This document shows, in pieces, positions 9,208-18,581 of a DNA stretch of 64,000 bases (position 1 is its first letter; each line of letters starts with the position of its first letter). Location of the stretch: assembly GCF_014697625.1 (NCBI RefSeq), contig NZ_JACJSG010000018.1, positions 62,001 through 126,000 on the forward strand, given 5' to 3'. The DNA comes from Anabaena azotica FACHB-119. GTDB lineage: Bacteria; Cyanobacteriota; Cyanobacteriia; Cyanobacteriales; Nostocaceae. The translations under genes and the position numbers were made by a program. Below the pieces are notes generated by a model, which saw only the letters and a list, made by a program, of their open reading frames with translations, had not been told where the DNA came from and did no database searches.

Positions 9208-10479
9208 TTAATCACTACGTAAAGCATTAATGGGGTCTAGTTTAGCGGCGTTTCTGGCAGGAATTACACCTGCAATTAAACCAACTATTAAAGAAAGGGC
9301 AAAACCAACAATTACTGATAAAATAGAAATTACAAATGGGAATTTAAAAATAGTTGAGGCGGCAAAAGCAAGTAAAATACCAGTTGCCATACCTATACCA
9401 CCGCCAACAATAGAAATAACGATCGCCTCAGCTAAAAATTGATTGAGAATGGCTGAATTGGTCGCTCCTACAGCTTTACGAATACCAATTTCCCTGGTGC
9501 GTTCCACTACAGAAACTAGCATAATGTTGGCAATACCGATACCACCAACAACTAGAGAAATACCTGCGATCGCCACTACCATAATCGTAAATAAACCCAC
9601 TACATTTGTAAAAGTGCTGACAATATCCGCTTGGTTAGTTAGGCGGAAATCATCGGCTTGTGGTGGGTATATCTCATGACGCAGACGTAAAATATTCGTA
9701 ACTTGAAACTGTGCCGCTTCTAACTGTTCTTGATTACTAGATTGAATTAAAATACCACTCACAGAAACACCAGTCAGTGCATTATTTCCTACCAACCGCT
9801 TTGACATAGTAGTGAGAGGGATAAATATTTGGTCATCTCTATCAAATGGCCCTTGAGAACCCTTTGGTTCTGTAATCCCAATCACATCATAAGCCTCTCC
9901 TTGAATGCGAATTTTCTCACCTATCGGTTTACCACCCTGTCCAAAAAGCGTTCTCACAACTGTCGGCCCCAGCACCGCGACTTGTGCAGAAGAATCTAAT
10001 TCTTCCTGAGTAAAAAATCTTCCTTCCTGGGGGTAAGTATTCCTCGCATCTGGATAGTTTAAATCTGTACCGTAAATTGTGGTGGAAGTGTTTTCACCAC
10101 CATATACAACTTGAGCATTTCGTTGCAGATAAGCAGAGACAATTTCCGCAGAGGGGGCTTGCTGGGCGATCGCTTTGGCATCCTCCCAAGTTAATGTGCT
10201 AGTAGAACCCACCCCCTGTCGCACATTCCCATTTCTCGCCGCACCCGCCAAAACTTGGATCACATTTGATCCCAACGCCTGGATCTGTTGTTCTACACTC
10301 TTTTGCACCCCCTGACCCACAGAGGTAATAGCAATTACCGAAGCAATACCAATAACCACACCTAACATAGTCAGCCCTGTGCGTAACTTATTACTCCACA
10401 GGGTTTCCGCCGCCATCGATAAAATTTCTAAAAATGGGACGGTACGAGAATTGTCTTTTTTCTTAAAACCCTTAAGCAT
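9208..10479 (-). CDS. ABC transporter permease, MacB/DevC type (FtsX domain)
   Basis: A 423-aa inner-membrane permease. A first transmembrane helix (about 36-57, TMLGVVIGIASVIAI) precedes a large periplasmic MacB_PCD domain of about 240 residues. Three C-terminal helices follow from about 295 (VVGLFTIMVVAIAGISLV, ILLAFAA, LIVGLIAGVIP). This matches MacB without its fused ATPase; the ATPase is the next gene. It starts at ATG 10479 with AAGGG upstream. A 168-base repeat-filled gap separates it from the adaptor gene, which may weaken operon coupling. Confidence 0.9.
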   Translation of the reverse strand: MLKGFKKKDNSRTVPFLEILSMAAETLWSNKLRTGLTMLGVVIGIASVIAITSVGQGVQKSVEQQIQALGSNVIQVLAGAARNGNVRQGVGSTSTLTWEDAKAIAQQAPSAEIVSAYLQRNAQVVYGGENTSTTIYGTDLNYPDARNTYPQEGRFFTQEELDSSAQVAVLGPTVVRTLFGQGGKPIGEKIRIQGEAYDVIGITEPKGSQGPFDRDDQIFIPLTTMSKRLVGNNALTGVSVSGILIQSSNQEQLEAAQFQVTNILRLRHEIYPPQADDFRLTNQADIVSTFTNVVGLFTIMVVAIAGISLVVGGIGIANIMLVSVVERTREIGIRKAVGATNSAILNQFLAEAIVISIVGGGIGMATGILLAFAASTIFKFPFVISILSVIVGFALSLIVGLIAGVIPARNAAKLDPINALRSD

Positions 10480-10647
10480 AGTGTAGTGGGGAGCAGGGGG
10501 AGATGAGGGAGATGAGGGAGTGGGGGGAGATGAGGGAGTAACCCACCCCTAGCCCCTCCCTGGAGGGGAACGGGGAGATGAGGGAGATGAGGGAGTGGGG
10601 GAGAACAACTGTCAACTGATAACTGACAACTGATAACTGACAACTGA
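10480..10647. repeat. Simple repeats inside the exporter operon
   Basis: Tracts of GGGAGATGAGGGAGATGAG (10498-10540 and 10570-10600) flank a CCCACCCCTAGCCCCTCCCTGG palindromic piece. Next to the adaptor stop codon is an ACTGATA/ACTGACA heptamer tract at about 10612-10648. An antisense or overlapping ORF drawn through these repeats is not credible. Confidence 0.75.
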
Positions 10648-12198
10648 CTAAGGCCCACCTTGAGGGCGACCGCCGCCACCGCCACCGCCGCCTGCACCTG
10701 GGAAAATTCCGCCTCTTGGTCTAGATTGAGGTCTCATTCCAGGTGGGAAACTGAGTAATACTCTCTCGTTACCTTTCAAGCCTGATTTAACTTCGGTAAA
10801 GTTGTTTACTGTCACTCCAGTTTCAATAGGAGTAAACACTGGTTGATTATTTCCCCTTGAGACAAAGACACCTGTGGCATTTTCTCGGCGCACAACTGCG
10901 GCTGTGGGTACGACTAAAGCATTTTCTAATTGACCGGCTTGAAAATCTGCTTCTACATTCATCCCCGATCGCAGTAATCTTTGAGGATCACTCAGCGATA
11001 CTTTCACTTGAAAACTGGTCACGTTCTGCTCTACTGTGGCTTGAGCTGCAATCTGACTAACGTTACCTTTAAATGTGACCCCTGGATAAGCATCCGCCCT
11101 AATGGTCACTTCTTGACCTAAACTGATTTTGGCAATATTCGATTCAGATAAATTAGCTACAACTTCATTACGTGAAGCCAAAGCCAAGATTGAGGAAGAT
11201 GTGGCTGAAGAAACTGCACTGCCTGAAGTTGTAGGAGTTACGAATGCACCAGGATCAGCGTATTTTTGCGTAACAACACCGTCAAAAGGCGCACGTAATA
11301 TGGTATCATTAATTGATGCTTGGATATTTTGCAGCGTACCACGGGCAGAGGTGACTTGCGCCCGCGCTACTTCAATATCTTCTCGGCGGTTCCCCGCTTT
11401 TAGAAGTGCCAAGGCTTCTTGTCTTTGCCTGACTGTCGCTTTTGCTTGCTCGATGTCTTCTTGGCGTGAGCCTGCTTGTTGTAAAGCCAGTGCTTGCTGT
11501 GCCTCATTTACCTGAGCTTGAGCGCTGTCGCGTTCTGTACGTTTTTGATTGACTGTTTGGAGGGCGATCGCACCACTGCTATATAGTTGTTGATTCCGGC
11601 GTAAATCGTCTTCAGCCTGATTTAAAGTAGCTTGAGCGCTTTTTAAACGTGCTTGGGCTTGTGCAATATCTTGCGGGCGATTACCTGCTTCTAGCTTGCG
11701 TAAGTTCGCTAATGCTTCATCTAACTGAGCCTGGGCTTGGCCGATATCCTGGGGACGGTTCCCCGCTTGTGCCTTTTGGAAGTTCGCCTCAGCCTGTGCT
11801 AATTGTCCCTGTGCTGATACTAGTTGTCCCCGCCAATTGGAATCATCCATATAGGCTAAAACTTGCCCTTGCTTGACAACATCACCTTCCTTAACTAGCA
11901 GTTGCCTAAGTATACCGGAGTTCTTAGGACTAAGGTTAATTGACCGTTCAGGCTTGACAGTTCCATTAGCTGAAACCGTAATTGGGATAGTTTGCCTTTG
12001 TAGCGCCTGCGTCAAGACCCGGCTTCTCGCTTCTTGACGAGGAACGACTGCTACTTGGTAATAAATTGCATAGCCAATACCACCCAAAATCCCCAAGACA
12101 ACCAGCCAAGACAGCCAATTAATTTTGGCTTTCTTCTGCGTTTGCGGAAGTAAAGCTGGTGAATCTACAGGGTGTCTTGTCTCAGTTGTCATTTGCAC
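10648..12198 (-). CDS. Membrane-fusion (adaptor) protein, MacA/HlyD/DevB type
   Basis: A 516-aa adaptor for a tripartite exporter. One N-terminal membrane anchor (about 27-47, WLVVLGILGGIGYAIYY) is followed by a lipoyl-like half (ILRQLLVKEGDVVKQGQVLA). A long alpha-hairpin at about 125-285 contains four internal repeats of the AGNRPQDIxQAQA(Q/R)L type. The second lipoyl/beta-barrel half follows (ILRAPFDGVV). The C-terminal tail is unusual: GGGGGGGG between Pro/Arg/Gln residues. It is the first gene of the operon with the permease and ATPase. An outer-membrane TolC partner is not in the window. Confidence 0.9.
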   Translation of the reverse strand: MQMTTETRHPVDSPALLPQTQKKAKINWLSWLVVLGILGGIGYAIYYQVAVVPRQEARSRVLTQALQRQTIPITVSANGTVKPERSINLSPKNSGILRQLLVKEGDVVKQGQVLAYMDDSNWRGQLVSAQGQLAQAEANFQKAQAGNRPQDIGQAQAQLDEALANLRKLEAGNRPQDIAQAQARLKSAQATLNQAEDDLRRNQQLYSSGAIALQTVNQKRTERDSAQAQVNEAQQALALQQAGSRQEDIEQAKATVRQRQEALALLKAGNRREDIEVARAQVTSARGTLQNIQASINDTILRAPFDGVVTQKYADPGAFVTPTTSGSAVSSATSSSILALASRNEVVANLSESNIAKISLGQEVTIRADAYPGVTFKGNVSQIAAQATVEQNVTSFQVKVSLSDPQRLLRSGMNVEADFQAGQLENALVVPTAAVVRRENATGVFVSRGNNQPVFTPIETGVTVNNFTEVKSGLKGNERVLLSFPPGMRPQSRPRGGIFPGAGGGGGGGGRPQGGP

Positions 12199-12416
12199 TC
12201 CCTTGTAGAAAAATTTACTACAGAACTAGTTACTAAATACTAGTTCTGTAGGTTGGTAGCCCTGTATTTATTATTATCTCTAGTTGCGTAAAGAAAACAC
12301 AAAATCATTGATTTATGTATTTTCTCCAATTCATGACGATGCAGATTATCAATTACAACTAATATGTCAAACTGGTTTTGTGTGTTTATACTCAGCCTGC
12401 CAGTACTGAGTAACTG

Positions 12417-12779
12417 TTAAAGTCTGATGACAACACCATTAGGCAGCCTCACCCTACCATCTCTCTGTCTGACTAGCCTTCTGCTAGGTACAATTTCTTG
12501 ACTGGGAAGAACGATATCGCCGTTAGGTAGCCGCCAATAACCGTTATTACGTAGCCTGACTAGCCTTTTAGGGGGAATAATTTGCCCATTAGGCAGCCTG
12601 TAACCACCATTACGGAGCCTGACTACTCGTTGATAACCTACCTCACTATAAACTGGTCTTTCTCCGTATCCACGCGAATTTTCGTATCTACTTTCAGCAT
12701 TAGCTGGATTAGACAAAAGCATGGGTGCAAACATGACAGCAGCAGCTAAAAAGATAGTGGCACTATTCTTCTTCAACAT
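12417..12779 (-). CDS. Small secreted protein with RLPNG repeats
   Basis: A 120-aa protein with a clear signal peptide (MLKKNSATIFLAAAVMFAPM, predicted cut after ANA at about residue 28). The mature part has three copies of a basic repeat around RLPNG: RLRNGGYRLPNGQIIPP, RLRNNGYWRLPNGDIVLP and RQRDGRVRLPNGVVI. Each looks like a short beta-hairpin. There are no cysteines, and I do not recognise the family. Being basic and repetitive, it might bind cell-wall or surface polysaccharide, but that is a guess. Confidence 0.7.
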   Translation of the reverse strand: MLKKNSATIFLAAAVMFAPMLLSNPANAESRYENSRGYGERPVYSEVGYQRVVRLRNGGYRLPNGQIIPPKRLVRLRNNGYWRLPNGDIVLPSQEIVPSRRLVRQRDGRVRLPNGVVIRL

Positions 12780-13565
12780 AAAATTAATTCCTTGTTTGTG
12801 CAGATGTTGCTTTTTGTAGAAGGTTACGGTGTGGGAAAACCGTCAACCTATGTCAGCAATTATCCGCTTAACGAATCGATTTTCATAAGTGACAAAAGTC
12901 ACTAATGTTTACTAAGTACCATATGACTATAGTCACGATAATTCCCATTTATAGGCATCTAATTTAATCTCTGAAAAAATTTTAATATCAGTAGGGTGAG
13001 CAATGCTGATCTTACTGATCATCGCAAAAATTACTGTAAACCTGATTCAGACATCACTAAAACTAACATGAAACATTTTCGCCTTTCTCACTAAAGTGAA
13101 AAATTGACCAAGCTATGACAAAAACAAGAGACGCTAACTTTGATATTGACTATTATTAGTTGTCAACTATCTATAGAGCGAGATGTCAACTTACACTCTT
13201 ATTATCAGACTTATTAGAAGAAATATGCAGCTTTTTCAGAAGCTGCTGGTGTTGTGCTGGAGTTAATAATTTTCTCATTACCAGCATACTTTCAAAAAAA
13301 ATATTCCTTAACTCCCTCATCTCCCATCCGTACAAATGTCTTTAAATACGCACAAAAAAGATGAAGCACTCTTAGTTATAAAAAATCCTTATATATTATC
13401 CAATGATTGCTCTAATAAAACTCTGGCTTTTACATAAATTTTATGGTACAAAGAAAAGCTAAAGGAACTTAGTCAAACAAAATGCAAAATTAACTAAATA
13501 TATAATCCTTTCTAGCTATAGTTTCACAGCATTTTAAAAAATCAAAAGTTCTAAATAGAATACTA
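12780..13565. other. Intergenic region without a credible gene
   Basis: About 790 bases separate the secreted repeat protein from the flippase gene. At 12945-13030 there is a degraded copy of the dispersed element (CAGTAGGGTGAGCAATGCTGATC). A 61-codon frame at 13160-13345 has no ribosome binding site and no recognisable features. The last 200 bases are very AT-rich and probably hold the flippase promoter. Confidence 0.5.
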
Positions 13566-14846
13566 ATGATCCTTAACAAGGTAAAGCTGTTACTTTCTGG
13601 TCAATTCATGCAAAACGTCGGCTGGCTTGGAACAGCCGAACTAGCAAATCGGGTATTTCGCCTGGGAACAACAATCACTCTAGCTAGAATGTTTAGCTCC
13701 CAAGATTATGGAGCAATGGCTGTAATTTACACAATTTTTGAATTTGCCAATGTTCTCACCATGAGAGGTGGAATTGGTGCAAAGATTATTCAGGCAGATG
13801 AACAGTATCTCCAAGGTATATGTAACACATCATATTGGCTGAACTGGATTTTATGCGGGTCTATTTTTCTGCTCCAATGTGCCGCAGCTTATCCAATTGC
13901 TAAATTTTATAACAATGAACAGCTAATTTTTCCCATCTGTACCCTTGCTTTGATGTACTTAATGTTCCCATTGTTTATGGTGAACGCAGCTCTGATTGAA
14001 AGAGAAAATCGGCTAAAAATCACTGCATTATGTAATGCTATGCAGTCATTCATTGCCAATAGCATTACAGTGGCTTTGGCGATTTTAGGCATGGGTGTTT
14101 GGGCTATAGTTTGGTCTATGGTTTTATCAACTCCAGTATGGATTATCATCACCTGGAGAAACAATTCTTGGCGACCTCCTAAATCTTTTTCCCTTGAAAG
14201 ATTGCCTGAAGTTATTCACTTCGGCAAAAATATGCTTGGTATTGAATTGTTGAACAAGGTAAGAGGTAACTTAGATTATTTAATTATTGGTCGGCTGCTA
14301 GGGATGAATGCACTGGGAATCTACTATTTTGCATTCAATGCTGGCTCAGGCATAACTATGAACGTAGTGAATGCACTTATCTCAGCTTTATACCCTTATC
14401 TTTGTACTGTTCGTGGAGACTTTATCCAGCTAAAGACAAGATACTTTAGCAGCTTTAAAAAAATTATGTTGATTGTAGTACCAATTGTGAGTTTACAATC
14501 AGTTTTAGCGCCATTATATGTACCCATTATTTTTGGACAAAAATGGGTAATGGCAATACCGATATTAATCATAATTTGTTTATCAGTGTTACCCCGCGCC
14601 TGGGCATGGACGAATAGTATATTACTGAATGCTGTAGATAAAACTCAGATTAATTTGTATATCAGCATTGGATATACAGTATTTTTTGGAGTTTCTATAT
14701 TACTAGCTGCACAGTGGGGAATATTTTGGGTAGCTGTAGCTGTTCTGATTTCTAATTTAATCTTCGTACCTATTTCGGCTCTGTGGACTTATGGCTATGT
14801 TTTTAACAAGAATAAATATAGCGATTCTTCTTTAACGAAAGCATAA
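13566..14846 (+). CDS. Wzx-like polysaccharide flippase (MOP superfamily)
   Basis: A 426-aa integral membrane protein with about 12 hydrophobic helices and the N-terminal pattern LANRVFRLGTTITLARMFSSQDYG, characteristic of RfbX/Wzx-type oligosaccharide flippases. It would move lipid-linked sugar repeat units across the inner membrane. A polysaccharide pyruvyl transferase follows 125 bases downstream on the same strand, consistent with an exopolysaccharide role. Length and topology are normal for the family; the sugar substrate cannot be read from sequence. Confidence 0.85.
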   Translation: MILNKVKLLLSGQFMQNVGWLGTAELANRVFRLGTTITLARMFSSQDYGAMAVIYTIFEFANVLTMRGGIGAKIIQADEQYLQGICNTSYWLNWILCGSIFLLQCAAAYPIAKFYNNEQLIFPICTLALMYLMFPLFMVNAALIERENRLKITALCNAMQSFIANSITVALAILGMGVWAIVWSMVLSTPVWIIITWRNNSWRPPKSFSLERLPEVIHFGKNMLGIELLNKVRGNLDYLIIGRLLGMNALGIYYFAFNAGSGITMNVVNALISALYPYLCTVRGDFIQLKTRYFSSFKKIMLIVVPIVSLQSVLAPLYVPIIFGQKWVMAIPILIIICLSVLPRAWAWTNSILLNAVDKTQINLYISIGYTVFFGVSILLAAQWGIFWVAVAVLISNLIFVPISALWTYGYVFNKNKYSDSSLTKA

Positions 14847-14971
14847 AAATCAGAGTTAAAAGTAAGGAAGTGTGAATTTATCAGCAAACATATTGGTTAG
14901 TGTTATATTTATCCAATATTTATTGCTTATTAGCTTTGTCCAACCAACCTAAATAAATGGGGAAACATTTA

Positions 14972-16162
14972 ATGAAAATTGTGATCGATAATGGCTCTTA
15001 TAGAATGAGCAACATGGGTGATATATCCATGCTTCAGGTAGCAGTACAAAGGTTGAACCACTTTTTCCCTAGCGCGGAAATTCAAGTGTTTACAGATGCG
15101 CCTGATATTATATTCCAGTATTTTCCCAGCGTAACTCCTATAAGTAAAAAGTATTCCCATACTGATTATATCGGTCGAATCAAATCCAAAACCAGCAGCT
15201 TACTGTTCGGTAATAAATATCAATTTAATCAAGAAATTAGGCAGATTGTAGAGGAAGCAGACCTTGTAGTATCAGCCGGTGGAGGATATTTTGTAGACCC
15301 GTTTAAGGGCTTTGCAATATTGATTGCAGATGTATTAGGATTAGCAAATAAAACAGGGAAAGCTACTGCTATCTTAGGTCAAGGTTTTGGAGCAACACAA
15401 GATAAACAATTGCGTAGCAAACTAGAACAGTTACTTCCTGAAGTAGATTTAATAGCAGTTCGTGAAAAACTTACTAGCATTCCCTTACTAAAATCATTAG
15501 GAATTCCTGAGAACAAAATTGTTGTCACTGGCGATGACGCAGTTGAACTCGCCTATCAAAATCGTAATCATGAACAAGGAGATGCAATAGGTGTCAATGT
15601 TAGAGTATCTAATTACTCTGATATTGATGGTGGGGTGATTAATGTGATCAAAGAAGCTTTAGCAGAGGCTTCTAAAATGTTAACTGCGAAACTCATCTCT
15701 ACACCTATTTTATATGCTCCTTTTACGACTGATGAAGAATCAGACATTGCTACAGCCAGAGCATTAAATCTGGATGAAGATGGAAAAGATATAACTACGC
15801 CAATAGCAGCTATTCAACAGGTGGGACGCTGCCGTTTAGTGATCACAGGAAGTTACCATGCAGGTGTATTTGCTTTATCACAAGGTATTCCTGTTGTAGC
15901 TCTAGCTAGCTCTAAATATTATCAAGAAAAGTTTTTGGGTTTAGCGGATCAGTTCGGTGTAGGTTGTAAAGTTATCCTTATAGGTGAATACCCACATAGC
16001 TTACATCAAGAAATACTGAATAGTATCAAAGATGCTTGGGAAAGCGCCGAGGAAGTTAAAGCTCCACTACTAGAATCAGCACAACAACAAATTAAAATTG
16101 GCTATCTTGCTTATGAAAAACTGACTAAATTTGTTGGAGAAAAATCAATCAAATTATTGTAA
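14972..16162 (+). CDS. Polysaccharide pyruvyl transferase family protein
   Basis: A 396-aa protein of the CsaB/WcaK family, which transfers pyruvate from PEP to sugars. It begins MKIVIDNGSYRMSNMGDISML, the usual family N-terminus (NxGD near the start). It also has VVSAGGGYFVDP at about 98-109, GDDAVELAY and the late motif GSYHAGVFALSQGIPVVAL. I prefer the ATG at 14972 because GGGGA lies about 8 bases upstream; an in-frame ATG at 14957 would add five residues. The gene probably works with the upstream flippase on a pyruvylated surface polymer. Confidence 0.85.
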   Translation: MKIVIDNGSYRMSNMGDISMLQVAVQRLNHFFPSAEIQVFTDAPDIIFQYFPSVTPISKKYSHTDYIGRIKSKTSSLLFGNKYQFNQEIRQIVEEADLVVSAGGGYFVDPFKGFAILIADVLGLANKTGKATAILGQGFGATQDKQLRSKLEQLLPEVDLIAVREKLTSIPLLKSLGIPENKIVVTGDDAVELAYQNRNHEQGDAIGVNVRVSNYSDIDGGVINVIKEALAEASKMLTAKLISTPILYAPFTTDEESDIATARALNLDEDGKDITTPIAAIQQVGRCRLVITGSYHAGVFALSQGIPVVALASSKYYQEKFLGLADQFGVGCKVILIGEYPHSLHQEILNSIKDAWESAEEVKAPLLESAQQQIKIGYLAYEKLTKFVGEKSIKLL

Positions 16163-16204
16163 GACCAATTTTGGTTGATTACAAGATAGTTTGTGTTTTG
16201 TCAA

Positions 16205-16350
16205 AAAACAGTAAATGCCTGAAATAGTCCTATTTGAATTTTGAACAAATTTACGTACCTGTAGGGTGGGCAGTGCAGCGCCGTATCATTGTTTTGGCAC
16301 TGCCCACCCTACGTATGTTTCAAAAATCAAGTAGGAATCCCATATCATTA
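16205..16350. repeat. Dispersed inverted-repeat element, MITE-like
   Basis: The left end (ATAGTCCTATTTGAATTTTGAACA) and the inverted right end (TGTTTCAAAAATCAAGTAGGAATCCC) match with a few changes. Between them GTAGGGTGGGCAGTGC pairs with GCACTGCCCACCCTAC. The same modules occur at about 8175-8310 and 12950-13010. The ends alone make up the palindrome at 22111-22162. Confidence 0.6.
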
Positions 16351-16374
16351 CTCCCGATTAACAATTCAAAATTC

Positions 16375-16650
16375 GTCTTGGAAAGTTTCCTACGGCGGGA
16401 AACCCGCCTACAGAACTTTCCGCAAAATTCGCGCATTAAAGACATTTTGCCTACGGCACGCTACGCGAACAGTTGGGGATTTAAACCCCAACTGAAAATG
16501 TGCTACGTACAGACGTAGGGGTCTTAAACCCTTTTATTTACGATAAATTCGGTTATGCGCTTATATCTTCCGGTTTCTCACCGGAAGCTTTAAGCCTCAC
16601 GGTTCGTAACATTTACCTGCCGCCTTAGCCGGAGATCGTTTAAGCTAGCT
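16375..16650. repeat. Palindromic repeats upstream of the TPR gene
   Basis: Several hairpins are packed here: CCTACGGCGGG/CCCGCC at about 16390-16405, AGTTGGGG/CCCCAACT at about 16471-16491, and CTTCCGGT/ACCGGAAG at about 16568-16588. The first is related to the element at about 6086-6110. A 94-codon frame across the region is an artefact of these repeats. Confidence 0.55.
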
Positions 16651-16687
16651 GAAAGATTATTTGAATTGTGGCTTAAGAGGCGGTAGT

Positions 16688-17566
16688 GTGCGTAAAGGCA
16701 TTAGTTTAATTTCTCTTCTGGTTGTCTGTGGTTTGTGGAGTATGCCCAAAGCTGTTCACGCACAGGCATTGATACCTCATACACTGCAATTAGATGCAGC
16801 AAGATTAGAAAGGCAAGGGTTGGCTTTAGCTCAAGAGGCGGCTCAACTGGGACAATTTCAACAGTATGAGTTAGCTTTGCCCAGAGCGAGGCTGGCTAGT
16901 CAGTTGGCTCCTCTTAATGATAAGGTATGGTTTCTTTTGGGTGGTTTGCAGCTGCAAGCTAAAAATTATGATGCGGCGATCGCATCTCTCAATCGTGCCA
17001 AAACTATCAATCCCAAGAATGCGGATGTGCTGTTTGCTATAGGTTCGGCTAATTTTCAACAAAAAAAATATCAAGCGGCCATTGAAAATTATCAAGCTGG
17101 TTTAAAGTTAAAACCCAATGAAGCAGACAGTTTATTCGATTTAGGCAATGCTTACTACATGGTAGGACGATTGTCTGATGCGATCGCTCAATACGATAAA
17201 GCCGTAGCTCAAGATAAAAAATTCTGGCCTGCAATTAATAATATCGGCTTAATCAACTACGAACAGGGTAATGTGGACGCAGCGATTAAGCGATGGCAAG
17301 CTGCTGTGACAATTGATAAACAAGCCGCAGAACCATTATTAGCCCTAGCTGTGGCATTGTACACCAAAGGCGATCGCCAACAAGGTTTAACTTTAGGCGA
17401 AACCGCACTGCGAATTGATCCGCGTTACGCCGATGTAGATTTCCTCAAAGAAAATCTCTGGGGTTCTCGCTTACTGGCTGATACGCAAAAATTCCTAGAG
17501 TTACCACGCATTCAAGCCGCTTTAGAACAGCGACCAACCGCACCAGCTAGTAGACAGCAAAATTAG
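16688..17566 (+). CDS. Secreted/periplasmic TPR protein
   Basis: A 292-aa protein (counted from the GTG at 16688, which has AGAGG upstream) with a signal peptide: VRKGISLISLLVVCGLWSMP with a likely cut after VHA. A TTG nine codons earlier is an alternative start. After an N-terminal helix, about five tetratricopeptide repeats are visible, for example VWFLLGGLQLQAKNYDAAI, ADVLFAIGSANFQQKKYQAA, ADSLFDLGNAYYMVGRLSDA and AINNIGLINYEQGNVDAA. It is probably a protein-interaction scaffold in the periplasm or thylakoid lumen. Partners are unknown. Confidence 0.8.
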   Translation: MRKGISLISLLVVCGLWSMPKAVHAQALIPHTLQLDAARLERQGLALAQEAAQLGQFQQYELALPRARLASQLAPLNDKVWFLLGGLQLQAKNYDAAIASLNRAKTINPKNADVLFAIGSANFQQKKYQAAIENYQAGLKLKPNEADSLFDLGNAYYMVGRLSDAIAQYDKAVAQDKKFWPAINNIGLINYEQGNVDAAIKRWQAAVTIDKQAAEPLLALAVALYTKGDRQQGLTLGETALRIDPRYADVDFLKENLWGSRLLADTQKFLELPRIQAALEQRPTAPASRQQN

Positions 17567-17740
17567 GGGTGTAGGGGTATGAGGGTTTAGGGGTGTAGGG
17601 GTATGAGGGTTTAGGGGTGTAGGGAATCAATAGATTCCCTCACTGAAATTTGTTGAGTTTGCCAAATAATTCTTCCCCTTACACCCCTATACCCCTACCC
17701 CCTTACACCCTTACACCCTTACACCCCTATTTCTTCCTGA
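17567..17740. repeat. G-rich and C-rich simple repeat tracts
   Basis: Tandem GGGTGTAGGGGTATGAGGGTTTA-type units at about 17568-17620 are answered by the complementary CCCTTACACCCCTATACCCC and CCCTTACA units at about 17677-17735. The two arms could fold into one long hairpin downstream of the TPR gene. The rest of the gap up to 17952 holds nothing else I can name. Confidence 0.65.
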
Positions 17741-17952
17741 CTACTTGCTTATTACTCATAATTCATAGTACGTTTATACTAAACTATTGGGAAACTTCGC
17801 CCAATATTTTTTTGAGCGAAGAGTCCTAGAAAATGTGCTTTATAGCTGTAATCAAATAGATTAGGACATTTTGAAACAGTAAATGTCAGCGAAAGTAATG
17901 TATTTACCTCCTGCCTCCAGCATAGCTGCCTCCTGCCTGCATACCTGCCTTA

Positions 17953-18354
17953 CTAGTTGTCACCGGGGAGGTGTGCCATAATTTGGTCAACAAACTGCTG
18001 ATGATCTACAACAGGCTTAGAGATGTAGCCATCAGCACCGCTAAGTTTGAGAAAGTTTTCGCGATCGCCTTCCATAGCGTGTGCTGTGACTAAAATTACT
18101 GGTAGGTGAGCAGTCTGTGGATCGGACTTTAACATTTGTGTAATTTTAATGCCATCCACAGATTGACCTTGATAAACACTCCTAGATAAAGAAACATCCA
18201 TTAAAATTAAGTCTGCTTCTTTGGATTGTGCAATTTTGATTACTTCTTCTACATTTTCAGTATGTTTTACCCCCAAGCCGCCGCGCTTGGTCAAAATCTT
18301 AGAAAATACACGAGCATTAATCAGATCGTCTTCGACAATCAAAACAGTTTTCAT
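17953..18354 (-). CDS. Single-domain response regulator (receiver domain only)
   Basis: A 133-aa CheY/DivK-like receiver with no output domain. The acidic pair Asp9-Asp10, phosphoacceptor Asp53 (LILMDVS), Thr90 (ILVTAHA) and Lys113 (ISKPV) are all present, so phosphotransfer should work. The best start is the ATG at 18352-18354, which gives MKTVLIVEDD; the frame stays open upstream for 16 more codons without family similarity. No kinase is adjacent. Such stand-alone receivers shuttle phosphate or bind a partner kinase. Confidence 0.85.
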   Translation of the reverse strand: MKTVLIVEDDLINARVFSKILTKRGGLGVKHTENVEEVIKIAQSKEADLILMDVSLSRSVYQGQSVDGIKITQMLKSDPQTAHLPVILVTAHAMEGDRENFLKLSGADGYISKPVVDHQQFVDQIMAHLPGDN

Positions 18355-18581
18355 GAGAATTTCATTTACAGAGGTGATAGGGATGACAACCCGAATAAAC
18401 ACAGTTGTCTAGCTTCTTTTTAGTATCAATATACTTTTCTGTCATCAAGGATAATACTACGGCTTTTTATCCTGTGATAATCAAGATTGTGTGATGAATC
18501 TCATTTCATCCGTTATGCTGTGTTTGCTGCCGTGTTTAGTGCTAGCGAAATTTATGTAGTTCAATCTCAGGGAAATAACTC

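Noticed and set aside
10428..10697. 89-codon minus-strand ORF between adaptor and permease genes
   Set aside because: It consists of GGGAGATGAG and ACTGATA repeats translated in one frame.
13160..13345. 61-codon ORF before the flippase gene
   Set aside because: No ribosome binding site, no family features and cysteine-rich random-looking composition.
16234..16518. 94-codon ORF
   Set aside because: It runs through dispersed inverted-repeat and palindromic elements that recur elsewhere in the window.
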